A stretch of 64,000 nt of DNA from Trebouxia sp. TZW2008 (lineage: Eukaryota; Chlorophyta; Trebouxiophyceae; Trebouxiales; Trebouxiaceae). Position 1 is the first letter of the stretch. The number at the start of each line of letters is the position of its first letter. The translations under genes were made by a program, and so were the position numbers. Location: NCBI GenBank assembly GCA_002118135.1, contig BDIU01000264.1, forward strand, positions 300,396 through 364,395, in the 5' to 3' direction. Below the pieces are notes generated by a model. The model had not been told where the DNA came from. It made no database searches and worked only from the letters and a program-made list of their open reading frames with translations. Shown piece after piece: positions 23,083 through 36,100 of this stretch.

Positions 23083-26000
23083 TCACCACAATGATGCTTC
23101 TGCTATTGCTGCAGTGGCAAAGCCCCCAGCCAACAAGTGGTCAGCAAAGGATATGATGGCTACATCAGCAAAGACATCAGCTGCCTTGATAAGCATGCCA
23201 AGCTGCCACAGATCTGTTTTGCAAGTATAAGGTTCTAGTTTGTGCTTTACACCTTCTGGCAACAGCCTCCCTTCCCACCAAACATTTTGATTTGCTCTCC
23301 CAGCCAGTTCCCAGTCAATCAACAGCCAGCCATTGGTTGCTCTGACTACATTGTCTAGGCGGATGTCGCGGTGCACAAAATCATACTCATGGATGTGCTT
23401 CAGAGTTGTTAAGAGGCTAGAGACAAGGCTGCGCAGTTGTGCTGTGCCAGTGATGCGGACAAGGGCACCCACTGGCTTTAGTCTGAGATTTATATAGCTG
23501 CTCTTCCTTCTGCAAAGTGACTTCCTTTGCTTGGACATGGGGTATTTCAGCTCCAACTGCTCACCATTCACCTGCACATGCTCTACCCGAGGACTTGCTT
23601 GATGCACTGCAAATGTCCATGGCAATCTCATGAGATATTATGCACAAGACCATTGGAAAGCGACAATGCAATGACCATGCAAATGAGGGTACATGAATTA
23701 TTGCACACGAGTGTTGCTGACCTTCAAAGAAGTGCATCGAATTGCGCCAGGCAGTTGAAGATGTTGCAGCAAGCCATACACATCAAGGAGCTCCTGCAAA
23801 TGGTGCCCTGGAGCTGTAAACCGCTTTGCAACACCTTTGAATCCCAAAGTAATCTCAACCTCACTTTGCTGGTAGCCAGCCTCATCAACTGCAAACAAAG
23901 GAATTTGCAGGACCTGTGTCAAAGAGCATGCATAGACATCTAGGGGGGTCTGCTCGATGCAAGGGTTATGCAACTGATATGAGCACATTTGCCTACCAGA
24001 GAAGCCTATCACAGCCTCTCATACTATTGTCATGTATATGCTGACTGTTGTCTGCTCATTGGCATGCATATGCTATATTGACATGGCACCTATCTGCAGT
24101 CAAGCATCAGCTTCTCAAATGCAGCATGATCAATAGATTACCTGGGTAGGGAGACAGCCTGTTGAAAGGAACCAACAGCTGAGCCGGAGGTGGTGGTGGC
24201 AGCAAGGACAAAGCATGTACAGTTCTGAGCCATCGGATCAGATTGATGAACAAGTTGACAATGTGCCGCCGGCCAACCAAATCCACTATCTGCACTTGTC
24301 ACATGAGATGGTGTCAAGCAGTTTTTTGACACAAGTTGGTGATTTGCAACTCAGCAAGGCAGACTTTTGCTGCAGCCAAAACTTTAGGCATGTTTTATAG
24401 TTGCTGCACGAACGCACCACAAACTCTGGTATCAGCGGCTCCAGCCTTGCATTTTGGCAAAGGTTGAGTGCAAAGACGCTGACGGCATCTGCAGCTGTGG
24501 CAAGCAAGATCAAGTAACTCAAGTCGCCATACACTGCAGGATCTGCACCCTTGTACTTGTCTGACAGCTCTTGGACAGCTTTCCGCATAAGTTCCCGCCT
24601 AGGCTGGTCCTCCCCACCAATCACCAGTACGTTGTCCAGGTGTTGCATGTAATCGCGGCGCTTATCAGCTATGGTAATGCTGGCTTCTTCTTTGTCCCTG
24701 CCGAATGCTACAATTTCTCAGACATGTTGGTGCTCCCTCAAGGCAAAGGCCCCTATCAGTGGCACATACCTGCTTTCAGAGATGTTCAAGCCCAGCTGAC
24801 GACCAATGACTTCAGGTAGACCATACCCAACAGTTGCCCAAAACGGGGTGTAGAGAAGCTCAGTAGGAGAACCTGTGGGCCAAGGTGTCTGCAAAGCTTT
24901 CACTAGTGATGGAACCAGCAATGGGGCTGAAACAGTACTCTCTTGAATAAACAAATCTGGATACAATTGATGCACACTTCGATGTATTGATGGTGGCAAC
25001 GGGACACGCGTTGCAACTGGTGACTCTAGCAGCTTGATCAGCTGCGTAACACCCAGTTGCCGTGGAAAAGTAGCTTCATCAAAAGGTGCAAACAAGGCAT
25101 CCATGACGGCTAAGCTGTGATCTGCCAAGTGGTGGGGGGTGCCTACATGCACATCAACGCTGTAAGACAGGCAAGATGGGCATGCACAGAAAGTGAAATT
25201 CAAATTCTAAAGCCACAGACATGAAGGACGAGCCAGTGCAGTGCACTTTGTCAGCTTGCAGGTCATGATGCCACATGTTCAAAATGCTGGGCAGGTTGCA
25301 CAAGCTTAGTGAGCCGCAATGATCATTTGGCAACATAGTGCAAAGTCAGCGTACACAAGGGCAAAGTAGGGAACAAGTGTCTTGTTGGCTTACAGTCAGT
25401 TGCGTTTATATGCGCTTTGCACAACAGGCTCGCACGCAGAGCTCAGAAAGAAAGCTGCTTCATGAAACCAAACTAAGGGTTTGAGTGCTGCATCAACACT
25501 TTCCTTGACGTCTGCAAAACCTGTGCAATTTATGACTGCAGCAGGTTCAAGCAAAGTCAAATGCAAGATATTGAAAGATGTACAAGCTAGCCAAAGTGGT
25601 ATGACAACACCTGACAAGCAACATATAAGCACTCACCAAGGTTTTCTAAGGCTCAATGTTCTCCAAAAATAAACAGTCACGTCACAATCACCAAACTTCC
25701 AAAAGCTCATTCTAGCCAGAAAAGGCTTCTACAGATCGCCACCGACCGACAGCTCACCTGGACCTTCAGCTCGTGCTTTAATGTCATCAATGTGGCTCCT
25801 TAGCACATGACAAGCAAGATAATGTGGCTCACTGAATTTTGAAAGCTGCTTTGGAGTCGTGATCCCCTCCTGCCACAGCGCTGGTGCATACTGGGCATAG
25901 TCTGTCAAGCTTGCCAAGGAAAGCTGCTAATTCTGCTTCATTTCCAAAGCGAGCCATGCCTGAAGTCCTGCACAGTCAACGCAAACAACTTTGCACATTC

Positions 26001-26156
26001 AACAAGTTCCTGCAATTGCAATAACAATCTTTGCTCATTTTGCACGCAGAAGGAGAACAACACTGGCTGAAAAGGATTTGGGCCTTGGGATCCAACATCA
26101 CTGGCACGTTTGCTTTTGAGATGCAGTTGCAGTGACATCATGCAGAAGGCTGACAA
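23083..26156 (-). CDS. Divergent kinase-like protein (Crinkler-type architecture)
   Basis: A multi-exon leftward gene whose borders are only partly resolved. Coding blocks lie near 26156-25938, 25917-25737, 25590-25390, 25150-24770, 24648-24415, 24290-24140, 23960-23720 and 23631-23083. The last exon is a protein-kinase-like catalytic region: HIHEYDFVHRDIRLDNVV (the usual HRDxKxxN with R for K) and LLIDWELAG (DWE where DFG is expected), then KTDLWQLGMLI as in kinase subdomain IX. The upstream ~500 residues have no domain I recognise. This layout (unknown N-terminal region, terminal HRDIR..DWE kinase) recalls Crinkler-like and related kinases of algae and oomycetes; that link is inference. The block sits between two 72-bp direct repeats. 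Confidence 0.55.
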
Positions 26157-27131
26157 ACCAAGTCAAGCAAAGTCAACCTGTGCTTCTAGTTTGCCAAACA
26201 TACAAACTGCTTCCCTGTATCCTTTCCTTTCCTGGCCTTTGCACTTGCTCAAGGGGTTCAGACAGCCTGCTGTATTTCTTTGTGAATCCTTGCAGTGCAA
26301 GGCAGGGACAGTAAGCTGCCTTCTCCCTGCAGCTGACCAACACAGGACAGTCTGTGACTCTGGGTTGAATGGCAGCTAGGCACGAAATTGTGGCTGCAAT
26401 GCAACGACACAACAAACTTTCACTACAGGGCTGCCGCGTGCTGGCAGAAGTCTGTGATGCAGCCTTACAATAAGAATACGCGCAAGCTGCAAGGGTTGCT
26501 AGCTTCGCTGACCCGCAGGTCCGGACTGCAAAGTCGCACGGTGGTTTGTCTGCTGAATATTTGTGTTGCTGCGGAGGTAAGCTTTGTTCTTGCCGAAGGC
26601 CCGGGGCGGGTGGCGTATTTGGGCCCAAGCGTGACAAGTCCGGCAGAGAGTATCCCAGGTATTGTACCCCGGTCGCCTGAGAGAATGACGCAAGTTCTTC
26701 GTTCCTAGACTAGCGGGGCTTCCGGCAGTACCGCATGCCCGTTCTGGTCGTACCCGAAAATATGTAAATTTTCTCTCGGCAATCTGGCCAAATGCGATAA
26801 AGGGCAGGCTGCCAGCATTGCACAAATGTCATTGTACATATTCTGTCTGCACATAAGCACTTACTTGAGTGAACATAGGTTGCTGTCAACACGAACTTTG
26901 ACAATGAGTCAGACACAGAACGCAACTCTGCAACAGTAAATTTGTCTAAGCATATACATCACGACATAGATACACTCATGATGACATACCGTAGATTGTA
27001 TGATCAGTACAAAAGTCCAGTCTGGAATTCAACAGAACTGAGCTGAAGAGAAACACAGCCCCTTGCAAAGATGATCTTCATCAACTAGCAACAGATGTCT
27101 GGCAATGTTGTGCAAGTGGCAGCGCCCTCAG
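26157..27131. other. Interval between the kinase-like gene and the SMC6 3' end
   Basis: Contains a CpG-rich stretch at about 26480-26780, unlike the surrounding TGCA-rich DNA and similar to the promoters elsewhere in the window. It probably includes the promoter or an unresolved first exon of the kinase-like gene. The right 72-bp repeat follows. The remainder up to the SMC6 stop shows no gene. Confidence 0.4.
26836..26907. repeat. 72-bp direct repeat, right copy
   Basis: Partner of 22839-22910, same orientation, exactly 3,997 bp away. Weaker similarity extends a little to the right (CAACAG..AATTTGT). Confidence 0.9.
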
Positions 27132-30100
27132 TCAGCGATTGGCACCACGCCGCGTGTGCTGCATTTGCACAACCTTCATGAAGTGTTCGGGACTGGCGAC
27201 GCCCTTGGTAATGTTTTGCTGGACAGCCATCCTTGCATCTTCAACCGCAGCAACGTCTTGAGGGGATAGCAGTATAAGCTGGACATTGGAGTTTTGAATT
27301 GCAAAATCCAGCAGAGTCACCAGGCTAATCTGCATTGTTCATACAAAATATCAGTGTAATAAGCACAACAGCATGACTCGGCAGCACAGAAGAATACCAG
27401 CATGTGGTTTCATGAGTGTATCTGAGCAATGTCGCTTGCATAGCTTGATTTGCAGCACAAGCGTCTGCTTAGTGGCAGCACAAGGCTCCAGATTGCCATG
27501 ACAGAGAATCAGCAAGAATGACTAGGTCCTGACTTCGGCTTTGTGTGTTGCTGGCATCATAGAATCACAAGTGCAAAGTCACATGATCACTGGACAGTGA
27601 GTGCACCGGCAGATGGCATCACCAGAGAAAACAAGTATGCGACGTATCCCTTCCTCTTACATGACGACCGCACGCTAGGCAAGCTTGCACCCTGGTATGC
27701 AGCATTGCACAACAGATTTACAAAGGGCTTGAGTACCTGGCGTTGAGCGGCATGCCATTACAGCACAACGCATTGCCTAGGTCATGCAGAGTTACCTGGG
27801 ACATTTTCCAGAATTCAGTAATCAGCGTAAAAGGGCAGATGACTTACCCTGCAGTTGATGGCGTTTGTGAAGGCGTCAAACTCGTCCATGCACTGGAAGG
27901 CATTTGTGATCAGCCGTCAATCAGCGCAGCAGGGCAGATGACTCACCCTGCGGTTGATGGCGTCCATGAAGACATCAAACTCGTCCATGCAATGGAAGGG
28001 TGATGAGATGACGTTGGCCAAGGCAAGCATGAAGCACAGCGTGGTGAAGCTGCGTTCGCCCCCAGACAGTGACTTCATGTCTTTCACTTCATCCTTCTTG
28101 TTCTTGTCAGGCCCAAGCCTGACCCTCAGCTCCATTTCATTCCGCTTTTTGTCCAGTTTGATGCTGCCAACAAAGCCCCTTCTACGCATGTATCTGCAGT
28201 CAACACAATCAAGCATGTTTCTTGTTTAGCTTGACTTGACAATATAAGCCCTTCCACGGACGTGTCTACAGTCAACACAAGTAAGCTGGCAAGGCAGAGT
28301 TACACAGAACACATGTTGAGCCTCAACAGAACTTCCTTGCTGTATGAGCAACTCAGGTATTTGTCAAAATTGTCATGAATGCTTTAGGTCATCATCATTT
28401 TGTGTATGAGCGGTTTCCTATGGTTTGGAAGGCTATACAAGCAGCCATGTAGACAGCCCACAGATTTGGATGTGCAACTCACGAGTTGAAGTATTGATTG
28501 ATGCTTGCTTCTGTTGTCGCACGGATTCTGTCACTGCTGTCCTTGCGCTTTGAGACACCTCCTTTGAGATCCTCACAGGCTTTCACCACCCTGCAGAACT
28601 TGATCTCCAGCTTGTTCACTTGATTTGCATGCTGCTGTTGCAGTACCTGAACCACACACATGTCAAGAATCATTGCTTGCCCCGTGACATATAAATCAAG
28701 GCCATTGGACAGACTTTCAGGTCCTGCTTTTGCCAACATCACTCAAAGCATATGCAGCTAAGAACAAATGTGACAGGAGCAAAAGACGACAGAAGAAGGC
28801 GTGTGCGCACTTTGCAACAGAATTGTGGCAGGCATGGTGGTGAAGAGATACAAGCAGGACATGGGGATGCTGCTATCACACAGACAGAGCACTCTGCAAC
28901 AGTATCAAAAGCCATAGCTGCAGGGCATATGACATACTGTGATGACGCTGAACACCACAGCTGCCTGAATGATGCTTGTCAACAGTGGCAGGCGGTACAA
29001 GTACAAGATGTCAAGTTTTGTTGACATGTGATCAAAGCAGGGACTACAGAAGGCATTCAGTACCTTGAGTGTAGCAAGATCAGCCCCAGCCTCCCTTTCC
29101 ATCTGCGCAATCCTCGCTGTTGCAGTAGTCAGCTTCTTCTCCAAAGCCTCCACCTGTACAGTCACGAATCTTGATGAGTTTACCGGCACTCGCCACACCC
29201 ACACACAGAGGTCAAACCACTAGCTGGTGCAAGGGCTTGAGGGTATATGCTCTCACAGACCCAGCATGCACAAAAGCAGACATGACGCAATGATCCAAGC
29301 ACGCAGGACAATAGCAAAGACGGCAGCTTGAGATGAGGCAGCTGGCAAGCGGCTTGCAAGAGTGTTACAACTCTGCCGTCAAATACCCCTCAGATCGGCC
29401 TTAATCTGGAGTGCAGTCTGAGCCTACAGGAACAGGGTGACGCATACCTGTTACCTACCTGGCGTTCGCGCAGGCAATGGTGGCAGATCGACAAATCAAA
29501 GAAACAAATAAATACATTGATCAATCAATCAGGCAATCAATCAGTCAGTCTGAGCAGAAGCAAGCATCAGGTAAAACAGGCACACAGCGTTCATGCAAGC
29601 CACAAGTCATTAGATAGACATCACGTGTATCCATGTAAGGTGTCAATTTGCCATGCACAGCTGAGCTGGGGGATTCATTGCCTGCAAGGACTGCTCAATC
29701 TTGTCCTGGGACCAGCCATCAGCCTGCCATATTCTGCACAGGTACTCTCTGGCTTCAGGCTCTTCGTCACGCTGGCACACCTGCACATGCCAGAGGGTTG
29801 AGGTCTCTGCTTCACAAAACCGACTTTGCTGACACAGCTGCATTCATTCTTGGTGAAAATGTTGTCAGAAATGTGAGACATGATTCAGACCCAGCTGAAA
29901 CAAGATACAGGCAATCAGCCTTGATCACATAACTTTTTGCTTGAGAAAATTTGAATCACTCTGTGAAGTTGTCGCAAACATAGTGTCTGAGCGTCTCCTG
30001 CTACGTTGCTTGCATCATTATGCCACAGTCCAGGCCAGCTCAGCCAGCCATGTCTTCTTGGCAGGATAGATGAAGTTCCTTTGATGAGCTGCTTGTGCAG

Positions 30101-33100
30101 AAATTTGCAGTGTGACGACAGCAAATCGCCTAAACCCTTAGTACAACAATACACACATACTTGCAGAAAACAATGGCTTTGTGACCTGCTCAGCTTCGCG
30201 CTTGGTGCTTGCCAAGTGCAGTCTATGCTGCTGCAGCTGCTCTTCTGCCGCATTCTGATTGTCCTTCCTTTGCTGTAGCTTTGCTGTCAAGTATTGCAAG
30301 CGTTGCTCAGCATCCTGCAGGAACACATTCATTTGGTCATTCAATCAATCATTCGTTCATCTGTTCGTTTGTCCATGCATATATTCATACATCTGTCCAT
30401 CCATGCATTCATTGAGTAATTACTTCTTTCAAGCAAAACGTATGCTAGGCAGGCTCAATGGCCAGCTAGGCACGGACAGAAGCATTCAACTGCAAGAGTA
30501 CAGCATGAAGCAAAAGGTTGTTGTTCCTCATGTAATCCGCAAACAAGTGTACGAGGACCCATGCTCGAGCTGTATAACATGTGCGGCTGCATACACAGCA
30601 TGCAACAGGAGCGACTGACGATGCAAAGGACAGAGCAACTGAGGAGTGAAGCATAAGATTACAGGCATGAGTTCGTGTGTTACTGGCAAATGAGCAATGG
30701 CGATTTCTATGGGCTGTCAGTCAAGTTGTCATTTGCAGTCGCAAATGGATGTGACAAGTGGTCAGTACCCACATACGTGATCTGTCCCCACGACATGACA
30801 AAAGGGGACTACAACTCCCTATATGTGGTATGCAATTTTGAAGCTTTGTAGGCAGTACAACCAGGAAATTATCTGTTCTAGCACATGCTGAGCTCGTCAA
30901 ACGTTGTCATGTTGTGACACAGGGATCTTGCATGGGGGCTTTGCTAGACTTGCTGCGGATGGGATGCATACATGTGAACAGATATGCACAGCAGCATAGC
31001 ATCAGCAGCAGTATCACCTTTTTCCGCTCATGTACATCCCCAATGGCATCTTGACATGCCTGATTCTCATCAATCAGCAGCTGCCGCTGCTGTTGCACAT
31101 GATCCAAGGCAGCCTTTTCCTCAGCGTCAGCATCTTTGGCAGTCTGCAGTACTGTAGCACCTTCCTCCACCTGCAAACCATTCACACGCCTTCAGTTGCC
31201 TGACTGGATGGAACAAAGCTGGCCAAAAGTTGAGGCAGGAAACATGCTTGCTCAAGGCTGTTGCTGTAAGCTAGACCGCCAGCTTATTGCTAATCTACGT
31301 AAGCCTCCGAGGACACGCGTGGTTGATGCAACTGCACCTGGTGTAGATGAGGAAAACAGCACTTGCAGTGCTTTTGTGCCAGACCATCAGATTGAGCTTT
31401 AGGCACAAGCTCTAGACCACAAAGCAGATTAAGCTTGGTCCCAGTCGCACAAGTTGCACACAAGCCAAGAGTCTAATGTCATTGCCATGCGCTGACAACA
31501 CTTGCATGGCCAGGGCTGGGGTACCCACACCAGCAAACAACCCCGCAGTGGGGAAATCAGAGCAATGGGCTGTACCTGGCGCTGCAGGTCACGTATCTGG
31601 CGGTCTTTGTCAGCGATTTCAGCCAGCTGGTCTTGCAGACTGCTGTTGACAGTGCCAGCATCATCAGGCCGCTGGCTGTTCAGCTCATCCAGCTGGCTGT
31701 CTGCTTCATCCTTGGCTTTCTCCGCCTGCTGCTTGCCCCTGATGGCTCTCTCACGCATCTGCACAATGTTGACTACTGTTGAAAATGTCGCTTGCAGAAA
31801 TGGTGACACTCTGGCTGTTCAGCCCATCAAGCCGGGTATCTGCTTCGTCCTTAGCTTTCTTCGCCTGCTGCTTGCCCCTGATGGCTCTCCCACACATCTG
31901 CACAATATTGACCTAGTCTGATGATGCTGCTTGCAGAAATGATGACAATGATGTTGCCGTTAAACTCTTCCCAAATCTGCTAGGTGTGCTGCAGTGCAGT
32001 CAGACTGTCTGCATATGAGATGCTAGCTTTGAAAGTGGCAATTGAAAGGTAGCAGTGCATGAGGTGATACCTGCTTGGCCTCACGCTCATCTTGGTAGGC
32101 ATTCTCCTTCTCTCTGGATGCTGATTCAGCAGCTGCTTGAGCTGTCTGCAGTGCTGCCTGCACCTCCGCAATCTGGCCAGCCACATTCCTGCGCTCAAGA
32201 CATGCTTGTGTAGGGTACAGTACAGTAATTACTCGATATAAGGACATTTGATATGAGGACATTCTTGAGGTAAAGACAATGCAACTGGGAACCAAGCACT
32301 GCATTCTGACTACAGTGGTGCTTCCGAAGGGCAATTTGATGTAACGACACCTTTCTTGGTGACTATGCAGTCGTTGTATCAAGAAACGACTGTGCTTAAT
32401 TTCAGGTGGGCCAGCAAATGGTCCATGACTGGCATGTTGCATCTGCTTCTGAAGTCAAATGTACTACTATGCAGAAGTAGTGGCGTGAGCAAACTGAGAG
32501 GGCGATGGTTCACTGCATGCAACGGCAATGCAAGCCAACTGGCGCCAGCTCTGACTCATGTAGCAATAACTTCAAGTGCGTTTGTAGCACTGAGACCTCA
32601 CACAATGCATGTGGCAGAGCATGATCGACCAACAGCTTTGCTGACAAGCTGTGCATCATTTGACGGATGGGCTGATAAAGATTTGCTCAGCTTGCAGCAG
32701 GCAAACACACAGCGACTACATCAATCAAGCATGCACAGTTTGGTCGGCTTGCAGCAGGCAAACACACAGCGTCTGTATCGACCAAACATGCACTGTTGCA
32801 AGTCTCACACACTGCAGCCAGCATGCTGCTCAACAGGCATGAGGGTCACACAATGTTGTGCTGCTTAGTCACGCTAGCAGCTAATGGCTTACCTGGTCAA
32901 ACGGCTCTGTGTCCTTCTTGAGTCTCCATAAATCCACGTTTCAGTGGACTTCCTGCCATAGGCTTGTCCACCATCTGGGGTGAAGCAGCGATTGATGACA
33001 GCCCCTGCTGGCCCCTGAAGCATGGACATTGAGCATTTTGCTAAAGAAGTTTCTGAAAAGTAAGAGCAATACTAAGTGAGCCAGAGGTTGAGCTGGCATC

Positions 33101-36100
33101 TGTCACTGGGAAGGCCGCCAGTTTTTGGAGAGTGATAGCACATCAGCATAGCAAGATCCGGAAACTTCAAGAAGATCACATCTGGTCAATGCCTGAGGTG
33201 CAGTGGTGAACATGACAGTCTGATGTACGCATGCAGGGGTTCAAATGAGCATGCAGAAGTGCTTGGGGCCATTCTGTTGCTGTCAGAAGTCCTGATTGGG
33301 AAGCATTCAACAGTGAGACTGTTGCAAATGATGCACCTGCAGCCTTGATGATCAGGTCACCAACTTTCTGCACAAAACATGCAGACTTGCATGACTTTGC
33401 AGGCACCATTTTGAGCAACACATTTGGACTGTTGCTCGACAGGCCAAAGCCAAGTTGCAATGCTGAGCTGTGGGTATGAATGGAAGAAAGCGCACCTGCT
33501 TCCCTGTCTGGCCTCGTATGAGCTGCAGCGCTTGCTGCCTGTCCTGAACTAGGACTAGCCGTTCAACAGAGTGCTGGATGATTAGCGCATGCTGGATGAC
33601 ATGCCCATTCTCTGCTGGGAATGTCAGCACCTGCAATCACAAGCATGTTGCTGCTTACATGCATTGACAGAGAGCATGCACAACAGATGAAACATGGTCA
33701 ATGCTTTTGGACGGAGTGCCAATGGCAGCACTGACTTCAATACAAGCAATGAGCTTCAGATATGGTGCTGATACTGTTTGAGAACACGTATGTACACAGA
33801 GCCAGCGTCTGACAATGCTGGCAGCCGCAGGGCACTTTGGTGCAATGGTACACAGGCTTGCTAGCACCACGCCTTGCCTATCTATGCAAGCATGATGCCG
33901 GACTGAAGCCAAGCATCAGACATATTCAGTTCACTGAGTGCACTTGTACCTATAGGCCATCACAGGGTGCGGTGTAACATTGTACAGTGTGATGCAGAGT
34001 GCCTGTGTCAATCGAAGCTCACCTGTAGGACGGTTGTGAGGTGCGCGGGGGGCAAGGGGATGCGCCCTGATTGCATGTCTGGCAGGGGCCAGTCATAGTT
34101 ACAGATGTATACGGACAGATTGTTGACTCCAGCCTGTTTAGCAAGTTGCTGCACAGCAGTAAAGGTGCACTCAGATGCACAACAGCGGCATTCAACACAC
34201 AAGTGAAGTAATGCTTTGCTCAAGACTGATATGGTCATCATCAGTGTAATGATCATCCTGCAGTCTACGACATGACGCTGATCAAGACGTGCCCAGTATA
34301 CAAGCTAGCATCCAATTGCTCTATGTTCAACAGATAGCTTCAGGGCATATTGTTGCAGTCACTTGACGGTGACCAGCATTCACTAGCAGGTGAATGGTGC
34401 CTACCATCAGCACTTTCTGATCTGCAAAGTTGTGAACAATGAAGGTGCTGAGTGCACGCCCAATGGCAACTTCAACAGCGGCTGCCCATTTGTCATCTGT
34501 CAGCGTCAGGTGGGACCCAATTGGACCTATTGGCAATCTTGAAAACCGCCCTGCTGATGATGCTTGAGCCAATCTACCCAGAAAGTCATTGAAGACCCTT
34601 GGTTGGCACCCAAAGGGAGCAAAGGCAGTCACAGGGTTTGCTGCAGAGCAAACGATCCTTTCAGATGACAGCTGAAAACTACTTGGTACGCTGCACTGCA
34701 CATCCAAACACATGCTTTGCGGCAGAGCAGAACTTCTTTCAAATGGCGGCAGACAGCTACTCCAGACGCTGCACTGCACTCCCAAAGAATTCTGTTTGGA
34801 CTTAAGCAAAGCTTAGAGCTTGCATGTGTGCGTTCTGCAGTGAGTGAGCTTACTTTGACTCTGCTGCAAGCGGCTGAGGTCGCCAATCAGGTCCTGAACA
34901 CGGGTGTTGCAGCCTCTTGCTGCACCAACTGCCCGCAAGTGGATCTGAGCAGCTTGAGTCACTGCAGCATCTGCTTCTCGGGCGGCCTGCAACATGACAG
35001 TGCCGCAGTCAAAGCAACAGCTCTGATACACAAGCTACACGCATTTGCTTCTGAGACAGCTTGCAGCATGATTCTGTCACATTTGCAGCTAAGTTTCAAG
35101 CAAGGGCTCTGATGCATCAGCCGATGCACTTGCTTCACCAGCTAAGTGGGTTGTGACATCAACAGCTGAATGCATATTGCGAGTGAGGTAGAGTGCACAG
35201 CAAGATCACAAGAAGATCTGCCCTTGGTTTCAAGGCTGACCAATGACAACACCTGCAATGCAGATGCATGAGCCGCAGGCAATGACAACCACCACTTTGG
35301 AACATCAGCAGACTCTTTAAATTCATAGCCCTATGCAAAGCAGGGAAACCAGCAGGAACCCCCTTTTGCACCGCTGCAAGGCGCTCTTACCTGGCGGGCA
35401 TAGCTAGCTTGGGCAGAAGCTGCCTCTGTGGCACGCTCCTTTGTCTTCTGCAAGGCCTTGTGTTGCTCCACAGCAGCCTGTACACACACGGCAATGCAAG
35501 CTTGAGTGCTGTTGTGTATCTAATCATGTGATATGAGCACACTTTGCTGCAGATTGCATTAGAAGAAAGTTAATTGCGGCAAAGCGCATGCGACCGACCA
35601 GGCAAATCTTCTGGCTGCCAGGATAGATGTGATAGCAGACACTACGAGTGCACTTTGCCAGTAAGCCAATGCTCATGACCTACTGCTGCAACCACAGCTT
35701 TGGGTTCACGATGCTAAGCAGAATTGCTATACTTGGATGCCACAGCTTGAGACTGCCTTGACACAATATTAACACCAGATGGGTGCGAGAACAGGAGACT
35801 GTGTACTCAGAAGCATGCCAGAATGAGTGTCTCAAGGCTTCCTGCCACAGATCAAGGGCATGATCAAGGGCATCACAGTAAGGACATCTACAATAAGGAT
35901 GGTAGACATCCTTATTGTGACGCTCAAGCAAACCTGCCCGGCAAGACAGGACTTGCGCCACACACCTAGCAGTACATGCTGGAAAGTCTGACATTCTGGT
36001 GTTATCAAGAGCATGATGTATAATGCAATCAAGCACACGGCTCCACCTGAGAGTTGGTGGCCAACTGCTGTTGCATTTCCTCAGCAGCCCGCTGCAGTGA

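Noticed and set aside
26388..26708. Plus-strand 106-codon frame in the CpG-rich block
   Set aside because: No family resemblance, and the composition is explained by a promoter-like CpG island; kept only as part of the interval description.
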